In this document: piece by piece, positions 34,822 to 44,711 of the stretch
How the letters are laid out: the number at the start of each line of letters is the position of its first letter
How positions within the stretch are numbered: the first letter of the stretch is position 1
Assembly: GCA_025356655.1 (NCBI GenBank)
Contig: JANXRW010000019.1
Coordinates: forward strand, 18,026 to 82,025
Length of the DNA stretch: 64,000 nucleotides
Direction: 5' to 3'
Origin: Betaproteobacteria bacterium
GTDB lineage: Bacteria; Pseudomonadota; Gammaproteobacteria; Burkholderiales; SHXO01
Notes under the pieces: model-generated
What the model was told of the DNA's origin: nothing
Seen by the model: the letters and a program-made list of their open reading frames with translations, nothing else
Databases searched by the model: none
Position numbers and translations under genes: made by a program

Positions 34822-34861
34822 TATATTCTCCAGTTCGCCTTTGCCGAGGGGCACTGAGGCC

Positions 34862-37522
34862 TCAGACCGTGGGAGGATAGGGCTTCGCGGGATCGATGCC
34901 GTACTTGCGGATGGCTTCGGTGACGACGCTGGCGGCGACCTTTCCCTCGTCGGCGAGGGACTTCAAGGCCGCTACCGTGACGAAGTACCGGTCCACCTCA
35001 AAAAACCGCCGCAGCGAGGTGCGCAGGTCCGAACGGCCGAAGCCGTCGGTGCCGAGCACGCGATAGCTGCGCTTGATGAAAGGGCGAATTTGGTCAGCGA
35101 AGGCCCGCATGTAGTCGGTCGCCGCGATCACGGGACCCACGCGCCCTTCTAGACACTTTTCCACGTAGCTCTGGCGTGCAGGCTGTTCGGGATGGAGCAA
35201 ATTCCAGCGCTCTACCTCCAGCCCTTCGCGGCGCAGTTCGTTGAAGCTCGGGCAACTCCACACGTCGCCCTGGACCCCGAAATCCTGGGCCAGGAGTACC
35301 TGTGCGGCCAACACCTCGCGCAGGATCGTCCCGCTGCCCAACAGTTGCACGACCGGGCCCTTCGCCCCGACCGACGCCGGAGCAAACAGGTACATGCCCT
35401 TCAGGATCCCTGCCTCCACGCCCTCTGGCATGGCCGGATGGGTGTAGTTCTCGTTCATGATCGTGATGTAGTAGAAGACGTCCTCCTGCTCGGCGTACAT
35501 CCGCCGCATCCCGTCCTGAACGATGACCGCCAGTTCGAAGGCATAAGTCGGATCGTAGGTGACGCAGTTGGGGATGGTCGACGCCAGCAGGTGGCTGTGT
35601 CCATCCTCGTGCTGCAGCCCCTCACCGTTTAGCGTCGTGCGCCCAGCGGTGCCGCCCATGAGGAAACCACGCGCGCGACTGTCCCCGGCCGCCCAGGCCA
35701 GGTCGCCCACGCGCTGGAACCCGAACATGGAATAGAACATGAAGAAGGGGATCATCGACACGCCATGCGTACTGTAGGCGGTGGCAGCCGCGATCCAGGA
35801 AGACATGGCGCCGGGCTCGTTGATCCCTTCCTGCAGGATCTGGCCGCTCTTGTCCTCCTTGTAATACATCAGTTGGTCGGCGTCCTCGGGTTGGTAGAGC
35901 TGGCCCACGGAGGAGTAAATGCCCAACTGGCGGAACATGCCTTCCATCCCGAAGGTGCGCGACTCGTCGGGAATGATGGGGACCACGAACTTGCCGATGC
36001 GCTTGTCGCGGATGATGATGTTGAGCACCCGCACGAAGGCCATGGTGGTGGACAACTCGCGGTCCTCGCTGCTTTTGAGCAAGGGCTCGAAGGCGGAGAG
36101 TTCGGGAATTTCCATGGGCTGCGCGTTACGCCGACGCTGGGGCAAAGAGCCCCCCATGGCCTCCACGCGCGAGCGCAGATAGCGCATCTCGGGGCTGTCC
36201 TCCGGTGGCCGGTAGAACGGAACCTCCTCGAGTTTGTCGTCTGCGATGGGTATGGCGAAGCGGTCGCGGAAGGAACGGATGGAGGAGGTGCCCATCTTCT
36301 TCTGCTGATGGGTAATGTTCTGCCCCTCTCCCGACTCACCCATCCCGTAGCCTTTGATGGTCTTCGCCAGGATAACCGTGGGCTGACCTTTGTGGGCGAC
36401 GGCGGCCGCGTAGGCGGCAAACAGCTTGTGCGGGTCATGGCCACCGCGGTTGAGCCGCCAGATGTCATCGTCGGACATGTTGGCGACCATGGCGGCCAGC
36501 TCCGGGTACTTGCCGAAGAAATGCTTGCGCACGTAAGCGCCGTCGCGAGATTTGTAGACTTGGTACTCACCGTCCACAGCCTCTTCCATGCGGCGCTGCA
36601 ACAGCCCATCCTTGTCACGGGCGAGGAGCGGATCCCAGTACCCTCCCCAGATGACCTTGATGACATTCCAGCCCGCCCCGCGGAAGTCCCCTTCGAGCTC
36701 CTGGATGATCTTGCCGTTACCACGCACCGGGCCGTCCAGGCGTTGCAGGTTGCAGTTCACCACGAAGACCAAGTTGTCCAAACGCTCTCGGGACGCGAGC
36801 GCGATAGCGCCCAGGGACTCCGGCTCGTCCATCTCGCCGTCGCCCATGAACGCCCAGACCTTGCGTCCGTCGGTGTCGAGTACGCCGCGATCGCGCAGGT
36901 ACTTCATGAAACGCGCCTGATAGATGGCCGTGAGCGGTCCGAGTCCCATGGACACGGTAGGGAACTGCCAGAAGCTGGGCATCAACCAGGGGTGAGGGTA
37001 GGACGACAAGCCCTGACCGTCGACTTCTTTGCGGAAGTTCTCCAGCTGCTGTTCGCTGATGCGGCCCTCGAGGAAGGCGCGCGCGTAGATGCCGGGGGCG
37101 GAGTGCCCCTGCATGTAGATCAGGTCACCGCCGTGCTTGTCTGAGGGCGCGTGCCAGAAGTGGTTGAAGCCCACGTCATAGAGTGTAGCCGCCGATGCGA
37201 AGCTGGCAATGTGCCCGCCGAGGTCCGAGGAAACCTTATTGGCGCGCACCACCATCGCCATGGCATTCCAGCGCACGAGCGAGCGGATGCGATGCTCGAG
37301 CTCGAAGTCGCCATCCGCACGACGCTCCTGGCCGACGGGGATGGTGTTGATGTAGGCGGTGTTGGCGCTGTAGGGCAGGTAGGCACCGCCGCGGCGCGCC
37401 TTGTCGATCAGTTTCTCAAGCAGATAGTGCGCCCGCTGGGGCCCCTCGACCGCCAGTACGCCCTCGAGCGCTTCGACCCATTCCTGGGTTTCCTGTGGAT
37501 CGGTATCCGGCAATTCAGCCAT
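34862..37522 (-). CDS. aceE: Pyruvate dehydrogenase E1 component (homodimeric type)
   Basis: 886 residues from ATG 37522 ([20 protein letters not shown]), matching the about 887 of E. coli AceE. Thiamine-diphosphate enzyme that decarboxylates pyruvate and acetylates E2 lipoyl groups. Seen: [19 protein letters not shown] and [16 protein letters not shown] near the N-terminus, the ThDP motif [10 protein letters not shown] followed by [12 protein letters not shown], the middle segment [20 protein letters not shown], and [20 protein letters not shown]. Homodimeric E1 is typical of Proteobacteria. aceF follows at 40 bp. The E3 gene (lpd) is not in the window downstream, where nadD follows instead. 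The 147-bp upstream gap (37523-37669) is the likely promoter region. Confidence 0.96.
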   Translation of the reverse strand: MAELPDTDPQETQEWVEALEGVLAVEGPQRAHYLLEKLIDKARRGGAYLPYSANTAYINTIPVGQERRADGDFELEHRIRSLVRWNAMAMVVRANKVSSDLGGHIASFASAATLYDVGFNHFWHAPSDKHGGDLIYMQGHSAPGIYARAFLEGRISEQQLENFRKEVDGQGLSSYPHPWLMPSFWQFPTVSMGLGPLTAIYQARFMKYLRDRGVLDTDGRKVWAFMGDGEMDEPESLGAIALASRERLDNLVFVVNCNLQRLDGPVRGNGKIIQELEGDFRGAGWNVIKVIWGGYWDPLLARDKDGLLQRRMEEAVDGEYQVYKSRDGAYVRKHFFGKYPELAAMVANMSDDDIWRLNRGGHDPHKLFAAYAAAVAHKGQPTVILAKTIKGYGMGESGEGQNITHQQKKMGTSSIRSFRDRFAIPIADDKLEEVPFYRPPEDSPEMRYLRSRVEAMGGSLPQRRRNAQPMEIPELSAFEPLLKSSEDRELSTTMAFVRVLNIIIRDKRIGKFVVPIIPDESRTFGMEGMFRQLGIYSSVGQLYQPEDADQLMYYKEDKSGQILQEGINEPGAMSSWIAAATAYSTHGVSMIPFFMFYSMFGFQRVGDLAWAAGDSRARGFLMGGTAGRTTLNGEGLQHEDGHSHLLASTIPNCVTYDPTYAFELAVIVQDGMRRMYAEQEDVFYYITIMNENYTHPAMPEGVEAGILKGMYLFAPASVGAKGPVVQLLGSGTILREVLAAQVLLAQDFGVQGDVWSCPSFNELRREGLEVERWNLLHPEQPARQSYVEKCLEGRVGPVIAATDYMRAFADQIRPFIKRSYRVLGTDGFGRSDLRTSLRRFFEVDRYFVTVAALKSLADEGKVAASVVTEAIRKYGIDPAKPYPPTV

Positions 37523-37669
37523 CGGAAGCCTTTGTGAGGTTGATGGGGAGGCGTCTGGGCGGCACTTCTCGTGCGTGCGCAGGCCACGCCAAGTATAACA
37601 GCGAAGCCTGCGCAACCGCAGCGCCGGTGGGGCGCAGGGACACCCCGGGCAAGCCTCCCGCCGGCGGTC

Positions 37670-38845
37670 TCAGATACGCTCGACGATCGTGCAGGTGGCT
37701 TGGCCGTGGCCGATGCACATGGCCTGCAGGCCGAACTGTCCACCCGTACGCTCCAGGCCCGCGAGCATCTTAGCCATCAGCCCGGCACCCGTGGCGCCCA
37801 GCGGATGGCCGTGGGCGATGGCGCCGCCCCAGGGATTCACGCGGTCCAGATCAGCGCCCGTCTCGCGCGCCCAAGCCAGCACCACACAGGCGAAGGCCTC
37901 ATTCACCTCGAACCAATCGATATCGGTGATGGCGAGCCCCGCTTTCTTTAGCGCCCGCTCCGTGGCGGGTATGACGCCGGTGAGTTGCAGCGTGGGGTCG
38001 GACCCCACCACCACCCGGGCCCGGAACCGCGCCCGCGCGCGCAGGCCATCGGCGGCGGCACGTTCCCGGTTTCCCACCAGCACCGCGGAGGCGCCGTCGG
38101 AGATCTGGCTTGCATTAGCCGCCGTGACCACCCCGTTGCCCTCGGGACGAAAGACGGTTTTGAGGCTACGCATGCGATCCTCGTCCAACGCCGAGCGCAC
38201 GCCCTCGTCCTTCTCAAGGATGATTGGCCGGGACTCCGGGCTCAAGCCCGGGATGGGGATGAGTTCGCTGTTCCACCCCTCCTGCTGAGCCGCGTGGGCC
38301 TTGTGGTGGCTGTCGCGAGCGAACTCGTCGAGTTCTTCCCGGCCGATGCCCCAGCGCTCGGCGATACGCTCGGCGCTCTCCCCCTGGTGAATGATTTCGT
38401 GGCGCCGGAAGAGTTCGGGGTTGAGCCGCTCGAAACCAATTACCGCCGGGTCTCCCAGGCTCAGGTCAGTGAACATGGGCACGCGGGTCATGCTCTCTAC
38501 GCCAGAGGCCAGCACGTAGTCCATGTCGCCCGCCGCCACGGCCTGCGCCGCGAAGTGCACCGCCTGCTGGCTCGAACCACACATGCGGGTGAGCGATACG
38601 CCCGGCACGCTGACGGGAAACCCGGCGAGCAGCACGCCCAGACGGCCAGGGTTGGCCCCCTGCTCACCGGCCAGGGTCACGGTGCCGTCGATTACATCCT
38701 CGATCTTGTGGGGGTCCAGGCCCGCTCGGTGGACGACGCCGCGCAGGGCGTGGGCAAGCAGACTGTCCGGGCGCGTGTCGCGAAGGGCGCCACCGCGGCG
38801 GCCAAAGGGTGTGCGCACGGCTTCGAGGATCACGGCTTCTGACAT
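37670..38845 (-). CDS. Thiolase family acetyl-CoA acyltransferase
   Basis: 391 residues from ATG 38845, with GTGGAG 7 nt upstream (a GTG at 38857 is less likely). Thiolases cleave 3-ketoacyl-CoA, or run in reverse to condense acetyl-CoA. The active residues are visible: nucleophile Cys in [17 protein letters not shown] (near residue 90), the His in [17 protein letters not shown], the NEAFACVV segment, and the second Cys in [15 protein letters not shown] at the C-terminus. It heads the direction of an acyl-CoA dehydrogenase and an acyl-CoA ligase upstream on the same strand, which suggests beta-oxidation rather than PHB synthesis. Gap of 93 bp to the dehydrogenase. Confidence 0.9.
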   Translation of the reverse strand: MSEAVILEAVRTPFGRRGGALRDTRPDSLLAHALRGVVHRAGLDPHKIEDVIDGTVTLAGEQGANPGRLGVLLAGFPVSVPGVSLTRMCGSSQQAVHFAAQAVAAGDMDYVLASGVESMTRVPMFTDLSLGDPAVIGFERLNPELFRRHEIIHQGESAERIAERWGIGREELDEFARDSHHKAHAAQQEGWNSELIPIPGLSPESRPIILEKDEGVRSALDEDRMRSLKTVFRPEGNGVVTAANASQISDGASAVLVGNRERAAADGLRARARFRARVVVGSDPTLQLTGVIPATERALKKAGLAITDIDWFEVNEAFACVVLAWARETGADLDRVNPWGGAIAHGHPLGATGAGLMAKMLAGLERTGGQFGLQAMCIGHGQATCTIVERI

Positions 38846-38938
38846 GGCAATCTCCACGGTAACGAGGTGGCACCGGCACCGCCGGCTTTGGATCGGGGGA
38901 AAGGGTCTGGCCGCAGAGAGTGCCTGGGACCGGGCGGT

Positions 38939-40075
38939 TCAGCGGCGGGCGAGTTCACGGGCAATGATGTTGCGCTGGATCTCACTGGTGCCCTCGTAGA
39001 TCTGCAGGACCTTGGCGTCCCGGAAGAGCTTCTCCAGCGGCAGGTCGGTGCTGTAACCCATACCCCCGAAAACTTGTATCGCCTCGGTGGCACAGAACAT
39101 GGCGCTATCGGCGGCGAAGAGTTTCGCGCTGGCGGCTTGCAAGGTGTTGGGGCGGCCCTGGTCGAGCGAGCGCGCCGCCTGCCGCACCAACAGGCGGGAA
39201 GCCTCCACGCGCACGGCCATGTCGGCTAGCTTATGACCGATGGCCTGGTGCTCGATGATCGGACGGCCCATGCTGTGGCGCTGACGTGCGTAGGCCACCG
39301 CCTCATCCAGCGCCCGGGTGGCCAAGCCGAGCGCCAGGGCAGCCACCATGGGCCGCGAGCGGTCGAACACCTGCATGGCAATCAGAAAACCCTGGCCCTC
39401 CTCGCCAATGAGCCGCTCGGCCGGCACCTCGACTTGGTCCAGAAAAACCTCGGATGCGGGAGCCGCCCGCTGTCCGAGCTTTCCCAAGGCCGGTCCCACG
39501 CGCAGACCGGGCAAGTCGCGTTGGAGTAAAAAGGCGCTGATGCCGCGGCGGCCGGCAGCGGGATCGGTCTTGGCGAAGAGCACGAAGAAATCCGCCAGCG
39601 GAGCATTGGAGATCCACAGCTTCGATCCGTCGAGGACATACCCTTTGCCGGTGCGCCGGGCGCGGGTGGCGATAGCGCCCACGTCCGATCCGGCTCCCGG
39701 CTCGGTCAGCGCGTAGGCCCCCCACTGGCCAGCCAGGAGCCGGCCGAAGACCTCGCTTTTCTGCTGCGGGCTTCCCGCGCAGTGGAACACGTCGGCGACG
39801 ATGGCGTTGATGCCCAGCGCCCCGGTGATACCCGCGCAGGCCCAGCCGAATTCCTCGGTGACCAGGGCCAGTTCCTCCGCACCCAAACCCAGACCACCCT
39901 GTGCCACCGGCACGGTGAGGTTGACCAGTCCCAGTTCACGCAGCCGCGGCGCCAACTCCAGCGGGAAGCGGGCCTCGCGGTCACAGGCTGCGGCCAGGGG
40001 TTGGATCTCGCGGCGCGAGAATTCGCGCGCGAGCCCCTGGATCAAGTCGCGCTCGTCCGCGCTCGCCGCACTCAT
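38939..40075 (-). CDS. Acyl-CoA dehydrogenase
   Basis: 378 residues from ATG 40075 (MSAASADERDLIQGLAREFS); a Met 12 residues earlier lacks support. FAD enzyme that introduces the alpha-beta double bond in acyl-CoA. Seen: the FAD/substrate segment YALTEPGAGSDVGAIATRA, KLWISNAPLADFFVLFAKT, the RQHSMGRPIIEHQAIGHKLA helix, QVFGGMGYSTDLPLEKLFRD, and YEGTSEIQRNIIAREL, in which the Glu of YEGTSEI is the usual catalytic base. Chain-length preference is not readable. It lies between the thiolase and acyl-CoA ligase genes on the same strand. Confidence 0.92.
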   Translation of the reverse strand: MSAASADERDLIQGLAREFSRREIQPLAAACDREARFPLELAPRLRELGLVNLTVPVAQGGLGLGAEELALVTEEFGWACAGITGALGINAIVADVFHCAGSPQQKSEVFGRLLAGQWGAYALTEPGAGSDVGAIATRARRTGKGYVLDGSKLWISNAPLADFFVLFAKTDPAAGRRGISAFLLQRDLPGLRVGPALGKLGQRAAPASEVFLDQVEVPAERLIGEEGQGFLIAMQVFDRSRPMVAALALGLATRALDEAVAYARQRHSMGRPIIEHQAIGHKLADMAVRVEASRLLVRQAARSLDQGRPNTLQAASAKLFAADSAMFCATEAIQVFGGMGYSTDLPLEKLFRDAKVLQIYEGTSEIQRNIIARELARR

Positions 40076-40124
40076 CGGTCCCGGCCCCGTGCCACGGCAA
40101 AGGTCAAGCATGCACGGGTGCGCG

Positions 40125-41747
40125 TCAAGCGGCCGGTTCCCAGGACCAATCGCGGAACTGATCCCGCAGGCGGGACTTCAAGAACTTGCCCGTTGAGGTA
40201 CGCGGGATGGCGTCGACGAACACGAAGGCGTCCGGAATCGCCCACCGAGCGAACCGCCCCTCGAGGAAGGCGCGCAGTTCCTCGGCCGAAACGGAGGCGC
40301 CGGATTTAGGCACCACCACCGCGAGGGGGCGCTCGGACCACTTCGGATGGGCCACGGCGATCACCGCGGACTCCGCCACGGCGGGGTGCCCCATGATGGC
40401 GTTCTCCAAGTCCACCGAACTGATCCATTCTCCCCCCGATTTGATGAGGTCCTTGGTGCGGTCCGTGATCTTCACGAAACCCAGTGGCTGGACCGCCGCC
40501 ACATCGCCCGTGCGCAACCAGCCGTCAGCAGTGAAACTGTCCTCGGAGTGGGGCAGATCGTGATAGCTCCCGGTGATCCAGGGACCGTGCACCTGGATCT
40601 CCCCCACGGACTTACCATCCCAGGGCTGCTCGCCCGCGTCGCCAACGATGCGTAGGTCCACCAGCGGCAGGGGATAGCCCTGGGAGGCCATGGTGGCGAA
40701 GCGTTCATCCTCGGTGATATCCGGCTGCAACTGGGTGGTCTTCGCGATGGTGGCAATGGGAGAGGTCTCCGTCATGCCCCAACCCTGGATAATTTCGATA
40801 CCGAACCCATCGAAGGCCCGGATCAAGCTCTCCGGGACAGCGGCCCCGCCCACGGTGAGACGCATCCCTGCCAGACAACGCCAACGCTCGCGGTCGCGCG
40901 CGATCACCTGCGCCATGCCCAGCCAGATGGTAGGCACACCGCAACTCACCGTGACCTTCTCCGACTCGAACAGGGGCAGGAGGTCATCGGGATGGAGGTA
41001 GGGTCCCGGAAAAACCAGCTTGCACCCGATCATGGCGGCGGCGTAGGGTATGCCCCAGGCATTGGCATGGAACATGGGGACCACGGGCAGCATGACATCC
41101 TTGCCGGACATGTCGACGGCATCGGGGAGGCACTGCACGAGCGAGTGCAGGACCTGCGATCGATGGGAATACACCACGCCCTTGGGTCTGCCCGTAGTGC
41201 CCGAGGTGTAGCACATAGCCACTGGGTCGTTCTCGTCCATCTCCGGGTAATCCCAGTCGCCCGTGGCCGTGGCCAGAAAATCCTCGTAGTTCAGATAACC
41301 CTCAGGGACCGGCTTGCCTGTGAGCGGCACGACAATCACCCGCTCGATGCGGGTCTGTGCCTTGAACTGCTCGAACAATGGGAGCAGCACGTCGTCGACG
41401 ATGATGACCCGGTCCTGCGCGTGGTTGGCGATGTACCCAATGTCCTCGGGCGCCAGGCGCAGATTCAAGGTGTGCATGACGCCGCCGGAGGCAATCACGC
41501 CAAAATAGGTCTCGAAGTGCGCGTAGTGGTTCCACATGAGGGTGGCGACACGATCACCCTTGCGCAAACCAGCCCCTTCCAGGGCCTCAGCCAGCAGCCT
41601 CGAGCGGCGGTAGAACTCGCCGTAGTTGCTGCGATGGAGGGACTTGTCCGGGAGTCGCGAGACGATCTCGACACCGGCGAACAGGCGACCCGCTCGCTCC
41701 AGAAAATGGCACAGGTTCAACGGAACCTGCATCATGGTGGACCGCAT
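40125..41747 (-). CDS. Fatty-acid CoA ligase (medium/long-chain, AMP-forming)
   Basis: 540 residues. Activates a carboxylic acid to its acyl-CoA through an acyl-adenylate. Motifs: AMP-binding CYTSGTTGRPKGVVYSH, VVPMFHANAWGIPYAAA, GWGMTETSPIA, LRTGDVAAVQPLGFVKITDR and the C-terminal GEWISSVDLENAIMGHP and STGKFLKSRLRDQF (catalytic Lys). The pattern of MFHANAWG and LAPEDIGYIANHA is typical of the AlkK-type and long-chain fatty-acid ligase group. It precedes the acyl-CoA dehydrogenase gene by 49 bp in transcription order, so ligase, dehydrogenase and thiolase form a plausible beta-oxidation operon. Confidence 0.9.
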   Translation of the reverse strand: MRSTMMQVPLNLCHFLERAGRLFAGVEIVSRLPDKSLHRSNYGEFYRRSRLLAEALEGAGLRKGDRVATLMWNHYAHFETYFGVIASGGVMHTLNLRLAPEDIGYIANHAQDRVIIVDDVLLPLFEQFKAQTRIERVIVVPLTGKPVPEGYLNYEDFLATATGDWDYPEMDENDPVAMCYTSGTTGRPKGVVYSHRSQVLHSLVQCLPDAVDMSGKDVMLPVVPMFHANAWGIPYAAAMIGCKLVFPGPYLHPDDLLPLFESEKVTVSCGVPTIWLGMAQVIARDRERWRCLAGMRLTVGGAAVPESLIRAFDGFGIEIIQGWGMTETSPIATIAKTTQLQPDITEDERFATMASQGYPLPLVDLRIVGDAGEQPWDGKSVGEIQVHGPWITGSYHDLPHSEDSFTADGWLRTGDVAAVQPLGFVKITDRTKDLIKSGGEWISSVDLENAIMGHPAVAESAVIAVAHPKWSERPLAVVVPKSGASVSAEELRAFLEGRFARWAIPDAFVFVDAIPRTSTGKFLKSRLRDQFRDWSWEPAA

Positions 41748-41846
41748 GTCACTCCCCCTTTTGCGATTGTTCTGCTTATTCTGATCCCGCGCTTGCCTCT
41801 ATGTTGCCTCATTTCCGGGGCGCCGTTGCACCGTCCCAATAACGGC

Positions 41847-42125
41847 TCAGGGAGCCGGGGAATAGGCCTGCTCGAACTCCTGCACCTCCGCTTCGGAAAC
41901 CTCGGGACCCGTGAGGCCCCAGCGCTCCTCATCCACCCAGTCCGGCGCGGTGGCGACCCACTCGGGGCCGCCATTGGCGGCAAGCCAGGCGCAGAGCGTT
42001 TCGCAGTCGAGCGCCGACCCACTGTGCTCGTGGCCGAGCACTTCCGCGACCTCGTCCCACAGAAGGGAAACCACGATGTTCGTGGTGGCGCCACGGCGGC
42101 GCAGTCCGATGGTTACTTCAGGCAT
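41847..42125 (-). CDS. Small hypothetical protein
   Basis: 92 residues from ATG 42125 (MPEVTIGLRRRGATTNIVVS). Acidic C-terminal half with several Trp (CAWLAANGGPEWVATAPDWVDEERWGL) and final EFEQAYSPAP. No signal peptide or membrane segment. I do not recognise the family. It is on the same strand as, and 99 bp upstream of, the acyl-CoA ligase, and could be its leader gene or a separate unit. Confidence 0.5.
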   Translation of the reverse strand: MPEVTIGLRRRGATTNIVVSLLWDEVAEVLGHEHSGSALDCETLCAWLAANGGPEWVATAPDWVDEERWGLTGPEVSEAEVQEFEQAYSPAP

Positions 42126-42524
42126 GTTCCGACTCCCGGAGTTCAGCGCCCACAGGTTCAGGGCAATTTTGGCTGGGGCACTCTGGTAGCGCCCATGCGG
42201 GCATTTTGCCCGACGCCCAGGCGCTGCGGGAGGAGCCACGACCCGGGCCGGTGCGGGTCAACAGCTTCGCCGCTCAAGCCCTGGCGGGGCGGCGAGGGGG
42301 CGGGCGGACCCTCCGCCACGAGTGGCGCGTCATGGGTTGGGCGGCGCCTGCAAGAGGCCCGGATGGCGGGACCAGATGGCGGAAGTAGGCCGTTTCAGCG
42401 TTGGGGAACACCAGGGCTTCGTGCGCGTGGGCCGAGGACTCGAGAAGCTCACGCATGACCAAGCACGCCCTGTAGGGAAGGGAAAGCGACCCCAGCGCAA
42501 CGCGCCGGCGACTCGCCCCGCGCA
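42126..42524. other. Intergenic region, no supported gene
   Basis: About 400 bp between the small hypothetical gene and the PaaK-like gene. A minus-strand frame beginning MRELLESSAHAHEALVFPN can be read, but it has no recognisable feature and an Arg/Pro-rich tail typical of chance frames in high-GC DNA. I see no repeat or terminator. Confidence 0.4.
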
Positions 42525-43778
42525 TTACTCGAAGCTTCGGCGGTCCTCGATCAGGCGGCCGTCGGCCGGAAGGCTCTGCGGCGGTACGAACTCCACCTCG
42601 CCGCGCAGCTTGGTCAGGTCGCGCAGCGTGGTGGCCAGGGCATCGCTGACGCCCACGCTCCCCTGGGCGGTCTCGCACAGCAGGCGCATTCGGTCGTTGC
42701 CCTGGGCATCATGCTCAATGACCAAGCGCGCCTTGACGACCTCGGGATAGCGCCGCAGCACCTCGGAGAGTTGGAAGGGATGGACGAACATGCCTCGCAC
42801 CTTGGCCGCTTGGTCGGCACGCCCCATCCAGCCTCGGATGCGTCGGTTCGTCCGCCCGCAGGGACTCGGGCCGGGCAACTCCGCCGACAGGTCGCCGGTG
42901 GAGAAGCGGATCAGTGGATATTCCGCGGTGAGCGTCGTCACCACTACCTCGCCCGGCTCCCCGGGTGCCACCGGCTGGGTACCGCCGGGCTCCAGGATCT
43001 CCACCAGGATGCCTTCGTCGACGACCAGTCCTTCGCGCGCCGGCGTCTCGTAGGCGATTAGCCCGAGATCAGCAGTGCCGTAGCTCTGGTAGGCGACTAC
43101 CCCGCGTTGCGCCAGGAACTCGCGCGTGGCCGGAAGGAAGGCTTCACCACTCACGGCCGCCTTGGTGAGGCTGCTCGTGTCGCGCCCGGCCTCCTCGCCC
43201 TTCTCAAGCAGCAGACGCAGGAAGGAAGGGGTGCCGGCATAGGCCACCGGGCGAAGGTGGGCGATGGCCTCGAGCTGCAGTTCCGTCTGCCCCACGCCGG
43301 CAGGGAACACCGGGCATCCCAGGGCCTGGGCTGCGGAATCGAACATGAAGCCCGCGGGTGTGAAGTGGTAGGAAAAAGTGTTGTAGACCAGGTCACCGGC
43401 GCGAAACCCCGCGGCGTAGAGCGCACGGGCCATGCCCCAGAAGTCGGCCCGTGCGCCCTGGGGTTCGTAGATCGGACCCGGCGAGGAGAACACCCGTGCC
43501 ATGCGCGCAAGTGGCCGGGCAGCGAAACCGCCGAAAGGGGGCTCCTCCCGCTGTAGGCGATGAAGATCTGCCTTGCGGGTAACGGGGAGCCGCGCCAGGG
43601 CTTCACGGCTATCGACGGGCGCATCCCCGATGTCGGCCAGCAGCCGCTTGAAATAGGGCGCTTCGCGCCGGGCGTGGCCGATTTGATCGGCCAGGGCACG
43701 CAGAAGGGCGCGCTCGCGCACCTCCTGCGGCCGGGTCTCGAGATCATCGAGGAAAGACTTCATCGCGTCGGGGTTCAT
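42525..43778 (-). CDS. Phenylacetate-CoA ligase-like AMP-forming enzyme
   Basis: 417 residues from ATG 43778 (MNPDAMKSFLDDLETRPQEV). PaaK-family enzymes activate aryl acids to CoA thioesters. Seen: an N-terminal helical part, TRKADLHRLQREEPPFGGFA, a phosphate-binding-like region FSSPGPIYEPQGAR (a variant of SSGTTG), YNTFSYHFTPAGFMFDSAAQ, KAAVSGEAFLPATREFLA, YQSYGTADLGLIAYE, and a C-terminal domain ending FVPPQSLPADGRLIEDRRSF. The P-loop variant lacks the usual S-G-T-T-G, so activity on phenylacetate is uncertain; a related CoA ligase is safer. Single gene, same strand as the liv genes that lie upstream. Confidence 0.75.
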   Translation of the reverse strand: MNPDAMKSFLDDLETRPQEVRERALLRALADQIGHARREAPYFKRLLADIGDAPVDSREALARLPVTRKADLHRLQREEPPFGGFAARPLARMARVFSSPGPIYEPQGARADFWGMARALYAAGFRAGDLVYNTFSYHFTPAGFMFDSAAQALGCPVFPAGVGQTELQLEAIAHLRPVAYAGTPSFLRLLLEKGEEAGRDTSSLTKAAVSGEAFLPATREFLAQRGVVAYQSYGTADLGLIAYETPAREGLVVDEGILVEILEPGGTQPVAPGEPGEVVVTTLTAEYPLIRFSTGDLSAELPGPSPCGRTNRRIRGWMGRADQAAKVRGMFVHPFQLSEVLRRYPEVVKARLVIEHDAQGNDRMRLLCETAQGSVGVSDALATTLRDLTKLRGEVEFVPPQSLPADGRLIEDRRSFE

Positions 43779-44397
43779 TAGCACTGCTCTAAGGCTGCCT
43801 GAAGTAGGAAAAAGCCGACCACCCAAGGGGGAATGCTACCGTTTTCGGGTTTCATCCAAGCGAAGGCAGCCAGCCGAATGATCCTAACAGAATAGCGGTG
43901 CTGTTCAAGCCGGCCAGAGGTCAGCGCAGCAATTCGCCCGGTGACCCCGAGCCCCGGCGAACGGGTAATCCCAGGGCTGTTTGACCGAACGGTGGAAGTC
44001 CAGCATCGCCCGGGTAGATCGACGGGCGCTCGCAGGGTGCCTCCCCTCAACGCCCAAAACTTCCCGCGTGCCGAGCATCTACCGGCCAGCGTTCCTCGCG
44101 GATCACCCGGCGAAGCGTGGATTTAGTCTTTTCGCCCGTCATAGCCCAGCGAAGCGCCTGATTCCTACGCGTCGGGTCGCCACCTACCCCGCCCTTGGCC
44201 TTGAAGAACACTCCGACGCGTTCAACACCGTATCCAGCGAAGCGCATCGCGCCTTGAAGGTCCGCGCGACCCGGAGGCCGGCTGCGGATCGGTACAGCCT
44301 TGTCGGCGATAATAGAAGGATACGGCGTCACCGAAGGCGATATCGAGGCCCTTGAACAGGTCCGCGATAGGCGTCCCGCCGAGCCGAACCGCGTCGC
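43779..44397. other. Intergenic region with decayed sequence
   Basis: About 620 bp. Near its right end a plus-strand frame (about 44282-44401) reads RIGTALSAIIEGYGVTEGDI and ends AEPNRVA, its stop overlapping the ATG of a broken toxin gene by ATGA. That overlap is the usual antitoxin-toxin junction, so this may be the end of an antitoxin gene whose start is lost. The rest shows no recognisable gene, only frames with scrambled composition. Confidence 0.4.
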
Positions 44398-44560
44398 ATG
44401 ATCCGGCTTCACACCCATGTCGTCTCGGAGGCGATGGCGCGCGAACCGAATCCTAGGGTGAACACCGGGCTCGACGCTCAGGCAGCCGAGACGTTGTTCC
44501 TCTCCAGCATCACCTTAGGCCGAACTTTTGTTCGGCATCGGAACTTTGCCAGCCGGCAAT
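44398..44560 (+). pseudogene. FitB/VapC-type PIN-domain toxin, frameshifted and truncated
   Basis: An ATG at 44398 opens MIRLHTHVVSEAMAREPNP, then LDAQAAETLFLSSITLG. The family reads MIxLDTNVVSEAM and LDAQAAETLYLSSVTLAELL. After SSITLG the frame is wrong, but removal of one G near 44518 restores LAELLFGIGTLPAG, so a one-base insertion broke the gene. The rest of the PIN domain is not recognisable. The first catalytic Asp position (LDTN) is His here (LHTH), further evidence of decay. FitB/VapC are RNase toxins. Confidence 0.7.
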
Positions 44561-44711
44561 GGAGTTCCGCCACGGGCGTGGAGATCAGGTGAAGTCCGCC
44601 TTCTGTTTCCGTGCGGCCGCTCGTCACGATGCCGGGCGCAACCGGCGGCAACCACCCTGTACTGCCTGGCCTAGCGATTTCTCGCAAATGCGCATCGCGG
44701 GAGTTTGGGCT

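Noticed and set aside
38845..38857. GTG start at 38857 for the thiolase
   Set aside because: GGAG lies 7 nt before the ATG at 38845, whereas the GTG would start inside or next to that ribosome binding site.
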